Origin: Cytobacillus oceanisediminis
GTDB taxonomy: Bacteria; Bacillota; Bacilli; Bacillales; Cytobacillaceae
DNA: 35,689 bases
Direction of reading: 5' to 3'
NCBI RefSeq assembly: GCF_003182355.1
Contig: NZ_QGTW01000026.1
Coordinates: 1-35,689, forward strand
Position 1 is the stretch's first letter, and every line of letters starts with the position of its first letter. Below the pieces are notes generated by a model that saw only the letters and a list, made by a program, of their open reading frames with translations, was not told where the DNA came from and did not search any database. Positions 23,631-31,918 of this stretch are shown here, one piece after another. Made by a program: the position numbers and the translations under genes.

Positions 23631-24449
23631 CTAGAGGAATACATTTTCTTTTTCCAAGAGATATAAGTATTGATCTTCCCTGATTGGATCTTTGACTAAA
23701 TCAGTTACAATCCAGCCTTCATTTATATAATGGATAAAGACGTCTTTTGTACTTTCTCTCCATTTTAATGCAAGTGAAAAGTTCTTTTTCTTGATGTCCT
23801 GAAAATTCCCTGGTACGGGCACAAGAAGCTTTTCGCTGCCATGATTCAAATCTGCTTTTATAGGGACAGAATGACCGTTTTCTGTACGGGTTTCTAACAC
23901 GATCGGCAGCTCAAAGGTTTTTTCGCATCGCTTTGCAGCTTGCTCTTTAATCCGCCACTCCACTAAAAAGCGGTCAGTTGAAATACCCGCATTCATATGA
24001 TCGGACATCTCTCCATAAGCATTTTCAATGTATCGCGTACACACCGCTCCAAGTTTATGAAGATTTAAATTGGCATTTACTGTTTCCAGTGGATCGTACG
24101 TCCAGGAAATGAGATCATACCCTTTCTCCAGGGCTGTTTCTTTTTGTGCTATTTTCAGCTTTTCTCCGATTCCAAAAGCGCGGTAGTCGGCATGAATCCC
24201 AAGGCTATGAGAACATAAATAGACCTTATTTCCATCAAAGCCAGGAAAGCTGTACTGAAACCCGATTAATGCTTCTTTAAAAAAAGCCCCTAATACAAAG
24301 CCTCCATTTTTGACTGTAGCCACAGTATGATTTACAGGCACTGCATCTTCCACGCTCCAAATGCGTGTTTCAAGCTGATATACAGCTTCCAATTCCTTAA
24401 CCGTATGAAGGCTTCTAATTGACAGTGATGATAATACTTCTTGCTTCAT
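23631..24449 (-). CDS. GNAT-like acetyltransferase (COG3375-type)
   Basis: 272 residues. The N-terminal half has a GNAT fold: GGFVLGAFFKEALIGF, then the acetyl-CoA region HSLGIHADYRAFGIGEKLK and LISWTYDPLETVNANLNLHK, the last typical of the COG3375 group. The C-terminal half (about 175-272) is a separate small domain ending in charged strands. AAGGAGG precedes the ATG. It follows the M20D amidohydrolase by 33 bases and is the last intact gene of the RpiR-YjiH-M20D operon. Its acceptor is unknown. Confidence 0.7.
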   Translation of the reverse strand: MKQEVLSSLSIRSLHTVKELEAVYQLETRIWSVEDAVPVNHTVATVKNGGFVLGAFFKEALIGFQYSFPGFDGNKVYLCSHSLGIHADYRAFGIGEKLKIAQKETALEKGYDLISWTYDPLETVNANLNLHKLGAVCTRYIENAYGEMSDHMNAGISTDRFLVEWRIKEQAAKRCEKTFELPIVLETRTENGHSVPIKADLNHGSEKLLVPVPGNFQDIKKKNFSLALKWRESTKDVFIHYINEGWIVTDLVKDPIREDQYLYLLEKENVFL

Positions 24450-24482
24450 ATCCTTTCCTCCTTCACAAATACCGGCTGAAAT

Positions 24483-25619
24483 CTACCATTCCTTCTGATC
24501 TGCTTCCATGATTACTTTCGCTAATATTTGAGCTCCATAGATTAAAGCTTCTTTATTGAAAGCCATGTTTGGATGATGAAGGCCAGGCTTTAAATCACAG
24601 CCAAGTCCGATCATCGTTGCAGCCAAGTCCGGGTTCTTTAGTGTATAAAAGTGAAAATCCTCTGCCCCCGGCGAGAGGCATGCTGGTTCAAGGTTTTCTT
24701 CCCCTAGTACTGTGTGAATTGCTTTCCTGGCAAGAGCCATAGCACGTTCATTTTTTACAGCTGCCGGTGAAAACTCTTCAACGCTATATGTAATTTCCGT
24801 CTCAGTAAGCGAAGCCGTTTTTTCTAATATATGCTTGGCTTTTTCCAGCAAGTTTCCCATTGTATCATTGGCTTCCGCCCTTAAGTCAAAGGTAAACCGC
24901 GTAGTTTCCGGAATCAGATTGGATGCTTCCCCGCCATGCAATTCTGTTATTTTAATAGAATATTTTCCTGTTTCCTGCAAACGAATTTGCCACATAGCCT
25001 GAATCAGCAAAGCGGCAGCCTCTATCGGGTTATTCCCTTCCTCCGGCCGTGCAGCATGTGAGGGCATACCTTTAATTATTCCCTTAAGGCTGGCTGTTGA
25101 GCCGTGCTGGATCACTGGGGCCGCTTTATTAAATGGAACTTCATAACTTGGGCGCAAATGAATGCCACATAGAAACATAACATTTTCCAAAGCTCCATCC
25201 TCTATCATTTTTAGTGCGCCCTCAGCTTTTTCTTCGGCAGGCTGAAAAATAAAGCGGACAGTATGCGTTAATAAGAGATTAGTTTTAGCAAGAGCAACCG
25301 CAGCACTTAATACCATCGTGCTATGTGCATCATGGCCGCAGGAATGGTTTGCTTGAACAGTGCCATCCACTTCCTGCAGAAGGGCATCCATATCAGCCCG
25401 CAATGCAATAACCGCTTCCTTTTGCCCTTTCAATTCTGCAGTGAACCCATAATGCCCGCTAAATGTTTTAATCTTAAATCCTGCTTGCGAAAGCTTTTCA
25501 CGAAGATAAAGGGAGGTTTCTTCTTCCTTCCAGCTAGGCTCAGCCAGCATATGAAGTTCTTCATAGGTCTGCAGGATTTTTCTCCTCTGTTCGGAAATAA
25601 AATCTATTGGATCCACCAT
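24483..25619 (-). CDS. M20D-family amidohydrolase
   Basis: 378 residues. Metal-site motifs of the M20D (IAA-amino acid hydrolase / N-acyl amino acid amidohydrolase) group: SCGHDAH, QPAEEK (catalytic Glu pair), CGIHLRP and a late LHHPNM, with the dimerisation domain between. These cytoplasmic enzymes split N-acyl amino acids or similar amides. It follows the YjiH-type transporter by 24 bases. In E. coli yjiG-yjiH lie beside the dipeptidase gene iadA, which supports a transporter-plus-hydrolase unit here. The substrate is not known. Confidence 0.85.
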   Translation of the reverse strand: MVDPIDFISEQRRKILQTYEELHMLAEPSWKEEETSLYLREKLSQAGFKIKTFSGHYGFTAELKGQKEAVIALRADMDALLQEVDGTVQANHSCGHDAHSTMVLSAAVALAKTNLLLTHTVRFIFQPAEEKAEGALKMIEDGALENVMFLCGIHLRPSYEVPFNKAAPVIQHGSTASLKGIIKGMPSHAARPEEGNNPIEAAALLIQAMWQIRLQETGKYSIKITELHGGEASNLIPETTRFTFDLRAEANDTMGNLLEKAKHILEKTASLTETEITYSVEEFSPAAVKNERAMALARKAIHTVLGEENLEPACLSPGAEDFHFYTLKNPDLAATMIGLGCDLKPGLHHPNMAFNKEALIYGAQILAKVIMEADQKEW

Positions 25620-25643
25620 TACAAAAACACTCCCATTTCTTCA

Positions 25644-27032
25644 TTAAAATATTATATGTGCAATAACTACTACGATTGGCAGCGTAATAATTGTGCGCAG
25701 CAAGAAAATAAGAATTAAGTCTTTAATGCTGACCGGAAGCTTTGAACCAAGCAGCAGTCCACCCATTTCAGACATATAAACAAGCTGTGTGACAGATACA
25801 CAAGCAATTACAAATCTTGTCATTTCACTTTCAATTCCGCTTCCAATAACCGCTGGCAGGAACATATCCGCAAAACCGACAACCATTGTTTGGGCTGCTT
25901 CTCCCGCTTCTGGAATTTGCATCAGCGCAAGGATTGGCTCAAATGGCTTTCCAAGAATCATGAAAGCCGGTGTATATTCAGCAATTACCAATGCCACCGT
26001 ACCAATTGCCATAACAATCGGAAGTACACCCAGCCACATATCAAGGACATTTTGGAAGCCTTCCTTGATCACTGCAGAAGCGCTTTTATTGGTCTGCGCT
26101 TTTTTAACTGCATTATTTATACCCCAATTTACCGGAGATACATTCGCAGGAATGGAGGTTTCCTCTTTAAGTTCTGTGCCTTCATATCCAGTGTTAGCTT
26201 TTCTTGATAGCGGCGGAATGCGGGGCATGATAATGGCAGCCGCAAGTCCAGCAAGAATAATCGTAAAATAATAATGAAGGAAATAGTGCTCAAGGTTCAG
26301 GTATTGAATGATAACAATTGTAAAAGTAATAGATACAACTGAGAATGTAGTAGCAACGACTGCTGCTTCACGCTTCGTATAATAACCATCTTCGTATTGC
26401 TTGGTTGTCAGAAGGACACCAATTGTACCGTCTCCTACCCAGGAAGCCAGGCAATCAAGCGAAGAACGGCCTGGAAGCGTAAAAATAGGCCTCATCACTT
26501 TAATAAGCAATGCACCAAAGAATTCAAGCAATCCAAAGTTTAAAAGCAAAGGCAATAATAAACCGGCTAAAAGAAAAGTTGTAAATAAAATCGGAATTAA
26601 ATCATAGATTAATAATCCGCCGGTATTTTCAGAATAAATCGGTTCAAATCCTAATTTAAACAAAGTTATAATAGCAAAAACCATTCCAAGGAATCGTGCT
26701 GCCAGCCAAAACTTGCTGACATTAAATAGTTTATTCAGAAATGGACTATTTAAAATAAAGCCAGGTTTAAATACTTTTGCAATAAAAGATCCAATGACGG
26801 ATAGAGAAATCACAATGACAGTAACCGGATAGACGGAATCACCCAATAAAGCGCCTATTTTCCCTGCCAAAAATGCTACCGGAATTGTAATTCCTTCCCC
26901 TTCGCTAATCGGCACCATAAATAAGAGAATTCCCACCAGAGACGGGATTAAAAATTTTAAATAATCTCCTGAAGTAAACGCTTTCAATTGTACTTGTTCA
27001 CTTTCAGGCATTTTTTTTGAAAGACTGCTCAT
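25644..27032 (-). CDS. yjiH: YjiH-family membrane transporter (Gate domain)
   Basis: 462 residues with about ten membrane segments. The nucleoside-recognition (Gate) domain is seen in GRSSLDCLASWVGDGTIGVL and later GFADMFLPAVIGSGIESEMT, characteristic of YjiH proteins. Likely a solute importer; substrates are unproven. The ATG at 27032 has AAAGGGGG 9 bases upstream; an earlier ATG (27083) overlapping the RpiR stop has no ribosome site. It lies between the RpiR regulator and the M20D hydrolase in one operon. Confidence 0.8.
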   Translation of the reverse strand: MSSLSKKMPESEQVQLKAFTSGDYLKFLIPSLVGILLFMVPISEGEGITIPVAFLAGKIGALLGDSVYPVTVIVISLSVIGSFIAKVFKPGFILNSPFLNKLFNVSKFWLAARFLGMVFAIITLFKLGFEPIYSENTGGLLIYDLIPILFTTFLLAGLLLPLLLNFGLLEFFGALLIKVMRPIFTLPGRSSLDCLASWVGDGTIGVLLTTKQYEDGYYTKREAAVVATTFSVVSITFTIVIIQYLNLEHYFLHYYFTIILAGLAAAIIMPRIPPLSRKANTGYEGTELKEETSIPANVSPVNWGINNAVKKAQTNKSASAVIKEGFQNVLDMWLGVLPIVMAIGTVALVIAEYTPAFMILGKPFEPILALMQIPEAGEAAQTMVVGFADMFLPAVIGSGIESEMTRFVIACVSVTQLVYMSEMGGLLLGSKLPVSIKDLILIFLLRTIITLPIVVVIAHIIF

Positions 27033-27082
27033 TCGTATGTACCCCCTTTTATTTTTCCTTGTTAACTCCCTGTTGTTCATCA

Positions 27083-27937
27083 TTACTCAAGAAATAACTC
27101 TTTTTCAGCATACAGAATTTCAAGTTTTTGCTGCCTGTTGGCAATTTTTTCGTGATCCCTTTCTTGTATCCCCGCAATTAACACTTCCAGCAAGCTGACA
27201 ACCGATGCAATGGAGTGATGGCCTGAATCCATATGTTCATCAGTAGTAAGTGTGACTGAAGCCATTTGCCCCACTGGCGAAAGCTGGCGGTCTGTAATAG
27301 CAATGATCCGGGAACCCTGTTTCTCAGCATAAGAAGCCAGCTCAAAAGTTTCCCTTCGATAACGTGGAAAAGAAAAAATGACGGCGGCGGAATGCTCTGT
27401 TAAATCACACACATCCTCAGGCAAAAAACCATTTGGACCTGAGATAAACACATTTCCCCTTAATTGCTTAAGCGTGTAATAAAACCAATATGCTGCCGCA
27501 AAAGAGCTCCCAAAACCTCCTACATAAACCCTGTCTGCCTGAATTACAGCATCAATTGCTTTCCAGATTTCATCATCATTAACCTGATCAAGCAATTGCC
27601 GAAGGATTTTCCTCTCTTGATCAATTACTCTCCTGAACAGACTTTCTTCGTCATCATTCTCTGATGAAGGATATTCTTCTCCCGCCGCCTGCTGTTTTCC
27701 GGCAAGCCAGTCTTTTCTGACCAGATCCTGCATTTGGGAATAGCCGCTGAATCCCAAGGCATATGCGAGCCGGATCACGGTTGTTTCACTGACTCCCACT
27801 TTCCTGCCGACCTGAAATGCTGTTAAAAGCACCGCTTCATCCGCATGCTCCATAAAAAATTCAGCTGCTTTTTTCTGGCCAGGAGAGAGCGAGGAATAGC
27901 TTGCTTTAATCATGTGGCTTAATGTTTTTGTATTCAT
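27083..27937 (-). CDS. RpiR-family transcriptional regulator with SIS domain
   Basis: 284 residues. The N-terminal HTH_6 domain (about 1-77) includes SLSPGQKKAAEFF and VGRKVGVSETTVIRLAYALG; the SIS domain (about 105-255) includes VYVGGFGSSFAAAYWFYYTL. Such regulators sense phosphosugars or related metabolites. AGAGGAG lies 5 bases before this ATG. The longer frame to 28009 has no ribosome site and would run through two of the candidate operator copies. First gene of the YjiH-M20D-GNAT operon, which it probably controls. Confidence 0.85.
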   Translation of the reverse strand: MNTKTLSHMIKASYSSLSPGQKKAAEFFMEHADEAVLLTAFQVGRKVGVSETTVIRLAYALGFSGYSQMQDLVRKDWLAGKQQAAGEEYPSSENDDEESLFRRVIDQERKILRQLLDQVNDDEIWKAIDAVIQADRVYVGGFGSSFAAAYWFYYTLKQLRGNVFISGPNGFLPEDVCDLTEHSAAVIFSFPRYRRETFELASYAEKQGSRIIAITDRQLSPVGQMASVTLTTDEHMDSGHHSIASVVSLLEVLIAGIQERDHEKIANRQQKLEILYAEKELFLE

Positions 27938-27966
27938 GCTATCTCCTCTTGAATAGTGCAGGAAAA

Positions 27967-28128
27967 ACTTCTTATGCAAAGTATAAAGCATTAAATACTT
28001 CTTCCACAAGAAAATTTTCTACTATTCTAAATTATTTTTATTCCCATTAATCTATTAGCCTATTTTTTTCGAAGGAAATCCTTCTCTATAAAAATTTTAA
28101 AGGACGAAATACTTCTTTTGCAAGAAAA
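27967..28128. promoter_or_regulatory. three repeated candidate RpiR operators
   Basis: ACTTCTTCCACAAGAAAA (27997-28014) and ACTTCTTTTGCAAGAAAA (28111-28128) are near-identical, each an imperfect palindrome of TTCTT/AAGAA. A weaker third copy, ACTTCTTATGCAAAG, lies at 27967-27981. All are in the 311-base gap upstream of the RpiR gene, which otherwise shows only AT-rich sequence. Confidence 0.55.
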
Positions 28129-28248
28129 AAATGTATTTTTAGTTAAATAAATTTATTTTTATGCAAAAAAAGCATTCATAAAGCAACGGACCTTTAAACC
28201 GTCAGAATAAAAAAATGATATATTAAATAAAAAAGATGGAGGTTTTAA

Positions 28249-28731
28249 ATGATTGCCAGATGGCTTAGTATTAATATTCTAACTGTTCTTTTGATTCTTT
28301 TATGGAGCTGGTATCATGGTTATGGTTCAAATGAAATCCTAGTCGGAAAAGTACTTGCACAAGCTGCTTTTATTTTATATTTGATAAACCTGAATATGTA
28401 TTTCATATTCCTTCTGATTCGAAAAAGCAAGTTACGGAAAGTAAAAATAACACTTGCGAAGATATCCAAAAGAATGATGAAATATCACGTTGCTATTGCA
28501 GTTACAGCTTCACTGCTTATAATCGTACACGCTGTGATTATGATAACTGCCCTTTTTGAAGATCTTTGGAAAGCCAAAACAGCAAGCGGAATGATCACAT
28601 TGATCGTTTTGGCTGTTCTCTTATTTAGCGGTTTGTTGCGGAGAAGGAGGTCAACGGGAATGCGAAGAAAATTTCATTATATGATGGCTTTCGTGTTTTT
28701 TGGGTTTGTGTTTTTGCATGTTTTTGTATAA
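28249..28731 (+). CDS. minimal ferric-reductase-like cytochrome membrane protein
   Basis: 160 residues with four to five membrane helices. Two helices each hold a pair of histidines 14 residues apart: His80/His94 and His143/His157, both H-x13-H. This double pattern is the bis-heme signature of the ferric-reductase-like transmembrane domain (FRE/NOX, MsrQ). There is no FAD or NAD(P)H domain and none follows in the genome, so an electron partner must come from elsewhere. GGAGG precedes the ATG by 8 bases. Electron transfer across the membrane is inferred; substrate unknown. Confidence 0.6.
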   Translation: MIARWLSINILTVLLILLWSWYHGYGSNEILVGKVLAQAAFILYLINLNMYFIFLLIRKSKLRKVKITLAKISKRMMKYHVAIAVTASLLIIVHAVIMITALFEDLWKAKTASGMITLIVLAVLLFSGLLRRRRSTGMRRKFHYMMAFVFFGFVFLHVFV

Positions 28732-28926
28732 AGGGATGGACCTCTTATTTATTTTGGCTACTTATAAGGATTTGTTCTTTCTTTCTAGGATGGAATAGAC
28801 GTTTACTTGTCCTGTTTCCTTTTTTGCGTCCTACTCTTGCACTTCTACTTCAAGCTGGACTTTCATTGCGTCCCCGAAATTAATTGCGCCGTTTTAAGGA
28901 GCATAACCGCTATGAACTAGTCAATC
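28732..28926. other. intergenic region with a short coding relic
   Basis: Minus-strand 28831-28902 gives NGAINFGDAMKVQLEVEVQE then stop, like the end of a YceI-type protein, with a stop codon just upstream and no start. Probably a decayed gene end; otherwise nothing is seen. Confidence 0.25.
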
Positions 28927-29064
28927 TTATACTTGGGCACCAGTTTCAGGGAAAACGACCATTCTATCAAAGATCTGGAATTTCTTCTCCTGCTCCTCCT
29001 CAGATTTGAGGTTAATGATGTCAAAAAAGGTTTTCTCTGTTACAGATCTAAACTGTAAATTCAT
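28927..29064 (-). pseudogene. truncated GNAT acetyltransferase N-terminus
   Basis: 45 residues beginning MNLQFRSVTEKTFFDIINLK, like the first strand and helix of spermidine/diamine-type GNAT proteins, after which it diverges and stops. A strong GAGGAG site lies 6 bases before the ATG. No acetyl-CoA motif follows in any frame, so the gene is probably truncated. Confidence 0.45.
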
Positions 29065-29122
29065 GCTAACTCCTCTTTTCCTTTTTACAAATAAGCCACC
29101 TTTTAACTTTCGTGTTCGATTA

Positions 29123-29157
29123 AGACACATCCTTTTCCTCTGGAAAAGGATGTGTCT
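29123..29157. repeat. perfect 16-bp inverted repeat
   Basis: AGACACATCCTTTTCC and its exact complement are separated by 3 bases. There is no T-run on either side, so it is not a standard terminator. It lies between the proline dehydrogenase terminator and the truncated GNAT gene. Confidence 0.6.
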
Positions 29158-29164
29158 ACCTACA

Positions 29165-29200
29165 AAAAAACCTCCCTTTTCAACTACAAAGAGAGGTTTG
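29165..29200 (-). terminator. terminator of proline dehydrogenase gene
   Basis: On the minus strand AAACCTCTCTTT pairs with AAAGGGAGGTTT around 8 bases, then T's. Confidence 0.75.
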
Positions 29201-29209
29201 ATAAATTTT

Positions 29210-30184
29210 TTATTTTTTACGCCGCTTTGTCATTCTTCCCAATAAGAACGCGCCTGCTGCCACACCCAGCATTGTATTCGTTTTCTTGTTGAATACTTGC
29301 TTGGCAACGAGGTTCAGGTTTTGCGGCCTTTCTGCAAGGCGGCGCATAAAATAGCCATACCAGTCGTTTCCAAACGGCACATACGTACAGAAATTATAAC
29401 CTTCACTCGCAAGCTTTAACTGCAGATCCTTTCGGAATCCGTATAGCATTTGAAATTCAAATTTTTCTTTCGGAATATTGTTAACCCTTACAAATTCCTT
29501 TACATGATTAATAACTTTATGGTCATGTGTGGCAATGGATGTAAACTTTCCATTCAACAAATGCCATTCTATAAGTTTAATAAAATTTACGTCAATTTCA
29601 CTTTTTCCCTGATAAGCAATTTCTACAGGCTCTTTATAGGCACCTTTTACGATCCGCAGACGGAAGTCTTTATATTTTTTGATATCATCCTTTGCACCAA
29701 AAAAGTATGCCTGGATAACCGTTCCGACGTTATCATATTCCTTCGACAGTTCATCCAGTATATCAAAGGAAGGCTGCAGACGTTTGGAGTCTTCCATATC
29801 CATATTCACAAAAATGCCATAACGGCTAGCTCTATCCACGATCTCTCTCACGTTTTCAAGACAGAAAGAGTAATCTATATCGAGTCCCAATTGTGAAGGC
29901 TTTAAAGAAATATGGGCATCTACTTGATTTTCATGAATAGCTTCAATCACTTCAAGTATTTGATTTTTTGCTTCTATCGCCTCTTCTTTTTTAAATACAA
30001 ATTCTCCGAGGTTATCGACAGTACAAGAGATTCCATGTGCGTTAAGCTCTTTAATGCTTTGGATCGCTTCTTCTAAATTTGTTCCCGCAACGACATTCTG
30101 CCCCCCTAATTTCAGTCCGTATTTCTTTGCCGCAGTATTCAGAAATTCATTTTGGGAGAGGCCTATAAATAGATCTTTCATCAT
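29210..30184 (-). CDS. putB: proline dehydrogenase
   Basis: FAD enzyme that oxidises proline to pyrroline-5-carboxylate, feeding electrons to the quinone pool. Seen are KGAYKEP (FAD and substrate site), ATHDHKVI, FQMLYGFRKDLQ and YVPFGNDWYGYFMRRLAERP. From ATG 30184 (GGGGA about 8 bases upstream; a second ATG follows directly) it has 324 residues, about 20 more than B. subtilis PutB. The extra is a C-terminal tail with a short hydrophobic stretch, MLGVAAGAFLLGRM, then TKRRKK, a possible membrane anchor. No P5C dehydrogenase or proline transporter gene is adjacent. The name putB (also fadM/prodh in some genomes) is by similarity. Confidence 0.88.
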   Translation of the reverse strand: MMKDLFIGLSQNEFLNTAAKKYGLKLGGQNVVAGTNLEEAIQSIKELNAHGISCTVDNLGEFVFKKEEAIEAKNQILEVIEAIHENQVDAHISLKPSQLGLDIDYSFCLENVREIVDRASRYGIFVNMDMEDSKRLQPSFDILDELSKEYDNVGTVIQAYFFGAKDDIKKYKDFRLRIVKGAYKEPVEIAYQGKSEIDVNFIKLIEWHLLNGKFTSIATHDHKVINHVKEFVRVNNIPKEKFEFQMLYGFRKDLQLKLASEGYNFCTYVPFGNDWYGYFMRRLAERPQNLNLVAKQVFNKKTNTMLGVAAGAFLLGRMTKRRKK

Positions 30185-30514
30185 AGAAATATCCCCTAAC
30201 TCTTGTAATTTCACAATAATTATAGCATATTTTTTTTAATAAAATTTTTATTGTGAATTTTTCTATTTTAACTTTTTCCCTTTAAATTAGAAGGTAAACA
30301 TGTTTCATATATGGCTAAGTTCCATCACTGCTTTTCTATTAAACTAGAATTCAGCAACCATAATTACTTCCTACACTTTCTTTTCTTCTCTCCCCTCCAT
30401 CTTCCAGTCTGTCAAAATGATTTACCGGAATAATTTCTTATTCTGTTATTGAAGTTTAAGCCCTCAAAAAAGGGATATTACTCAGTTATAGAATTCATAT
30501 TAAAGGAGAACAAA

Positions 30515-31249
30515 ATGCAAGAAGCTATATTTGGAATCTTACTTTCAGCATTAGCAACAGGAGCAGGAGCAATTCCTATTCTATTTTTCACCAGAATTTC
30601 ATCAAAGGTAAAAGCTACTTTACTAGCATTTGCTTCAGGGGTAATGATGGCAGCGACTACTTTTAGTTTAATTCCCGAAGCTTTAAAACCTTCAAATCTA
30701 TACGTTGTCTCTGCAGGATTATTGGCGGGTACATTTGCTTTAAACTTTTTTGAATCCCACTTTACATCGGATAAGCTCGAGATACCAAAGCTTAATACAC
30801 AAATTGATCGGAAAACACTCCTTGTCATAGTTGCCATCACTCTTCATAACCTGCCTGAAGGCTTATCTGTGGGTGTGAGTTATGGTGCAGGGGCAGAGAA
30901 CTTGGGGGCAATTATTGCTCTCGCAATTGGATTGCAAAACGCACCAGAAGGATTCTTGGTAGCCATTTACCTGGTTAAACAACAAGTTTCCCGAACTAAA
31001 GCCTTAATGATTGCAGCTCTTACTGGGCTTGTAGAAATTGTGCCAGCTATCATTGGCTATCTATTAGCCTCCGAAGTAAAAGGTTTAGTACCATATGGAC
31101 TTAGCTTTGCTGCTGGTGCCATGCTTTTTGTTATTTACAAAGAATTAATTCCTGACAGCCAGGAAGAGGAGAATGAACGTTTTCCTACTTACGCTTTTGC
31201 TATAGGGTTAATTGCCATGCTGGGCCTCATTCAGGGGTTTGGTGTTTGA
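30515..31249 (+). CDS. ZIP-family metal transporter
   Basis: 244 residues with eight predicted helices. The metal-site helices read LHNLPEGLSVGVSYG and GLQNAPEGFLVA, as in ZupT-like ZIP proteins, which import zinc, iron or manganese. This ATG has AAAGGAG 7 bases upstream; a longer frame from 30449 has no ribosome site. The usual His-rich cytoplasmic loop is short. Monocistronic with a terminator. The exact metal cannot be told. Confidence 0.85.
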   Translation: MQEAIFGILLSALATGAGAIPILFFTRISSKVKATLLAFASGVMMAATTFSLIPEALKPSNLYVVSAGLLAGTFALNFFESHFTSDKLEIPKLNTQIDRKTLLVIVAITLHNLPEGLSVGVSYGAGAENLGAIIALAIGLQNAPEGFLVAIYLVKQQVSRTKALMIAALTGLVEIVPAIIGYLLASEVKGLVPYGLSFAAGAMLFVIYKELIPDSQEEENERFPTYAFAIGLIAMLGLIQGFGV

Positions 31250-31271
31250 GCTATTAATCCTGTTATGTAGA

Positions 31272-31318
31272 TAAAAAAAAGACTCAACTTCTATTACTGA
31301 GAAATTGAGTCTTTTTTA
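31272..31318 (+). terminator. terminator of the ZIP gene
   Basis: AAAAAAGACTCAA pairs with TTGAGTCTTTTTT around a 17-base loop. Confidence 0.8.
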
Positions 31319-31322
31319 TGTA

Positions 31323-31366
31323 TGATTCCGACTGGGTTCGAACCAGCGACCTCTACCCTGTCAAAG
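31323..31366 (-). pseudogene. 3' fragment of tRNA-Val(GAC)
   Basis: On the minus strand the fragment runs from the anticodon loop (TTTGACA) through AGGGT, the variable loop, the T-arm GCTGGTTCGAACCCAGT and the acceptor strand CGGAATC with discriminator A. The 5' half (D-arm and acceptor 5' strand) is absent and unrelated sequence follows. This is the part of a tRNA that integrases use as attachment site, so it is probably an att remnant rather than a tRNA gene. Confidence 0.7.
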
Positions 31367-31457
31367 TGGCAAACAGTCACTGAAGCAATAAAGTTATTAT
31401 GGAAAATCCCTTACATATCAAGGCTTCAGCAGGAATGAAGTTTGTTCTTGTAGGTTT

Positions 31458-31540
31458 AAAAAGGACGGCTGTTGACCGTTTTCGTCAACAATTCGTCAAC
31501 ATCTATTACTTGTGCTAGTTGAAGAAGAAGTTTTATTTAA
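31458..31540 (-). pseudogene. integrase C-terminal relic
   Basis: Minus-strand frame reads LAQVIDVDELLTKTVNSRPF then stop, a sequence I recognise as the end of phage/ICE tyrosine integrases in Bacillus. The frame is open for only about 27 codons, so the rest is lost. It lies about 90 bases inside the tRNA fragment, as expected for an integrase beside its att site. Confidence 0.5.
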
Positions 31541-31758
31541 TTCTCTTTTTGCTTTTTCTTATACATCTCTTTTAGTACATCTGGTCCAGGGATATTATTT
31601 AATATCTTTATTAGTTCATCTCCACATTTATCGCTTGTAAAGTCACCTTTTCCATCTTTTGCCATTTCCAAATAAGCGGCGGTCATCATTTCAATGGTTT
31701 TTAGCATCTGATTCATCTAAGGCAATGATTTTTTCTTTTGTTTTTCTAAATCCAACAT
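31537..31758 (-). pseudogene. decayed small gene of the old element
   Basis: An AAGGAG site precedes ATG (31758). The frame MLDLEKQKKK stops at codon 14, but the same frame reopens at 31716 as MNQMLKTIEMMTAAYLEMAK and runs 59 codons to KKKQKEN. A second frame offers IIALDESDAKN between them, so two compensating shifts are likely. No family is recognised; its setting suggests a phage or ICE gene. Confidence 0.4.
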
Positions 31759-31857
31759 AAATTATCTCCTTAGTTCTGATTGAAAGTATAGTAAATTCGC
31801 TATAAGGGGTAGCGTCAGGAAAATACAGATTTACAACGTTAAGGAAGTTTCAATATT

Positions 31858-31901
31858 AAAAAACCTAATTTTTCAGCATTAAATGAGAAATTAGGTTTTT
31901 T
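31858..31901. terminator. terminator, mainly of the DinB-family gene
   Basis: AAAAAACCTAATTT pairs with AAATTAGGTTTTTT around a 16-base loop. A- and T-runs let it act on both strands. Confidence 0.7.
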
Positions 31902-31918
31902 CATTAATAGAAAAAGAC

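Noticed and set aside
25789..26271. 160-codon plus-strand ORF
   Set aside because: Antisense to the YjiH transporter; its Ala/Ile/Pro-rich composition is that of a mirrored membrane protein gene.
29123..29157. Rho-independent terminator
   Set aside because: The stem is perfect but no T-run follows on either strand; the real terminator of the proline dehydrogenase gene lies at 29165-29200.
29450..29896. 148-codon plus-strand ORF
   Set aside because: Antisense to proline dehydrogenase, which has all family motifs; no ribosome site.
31323..31366. Functional tRNA gene
   Set aside because: Only the part from the anticodon loop to the 3' end is present; D-arm, 5' acceptor strand and 5' anticodon stem are missing.
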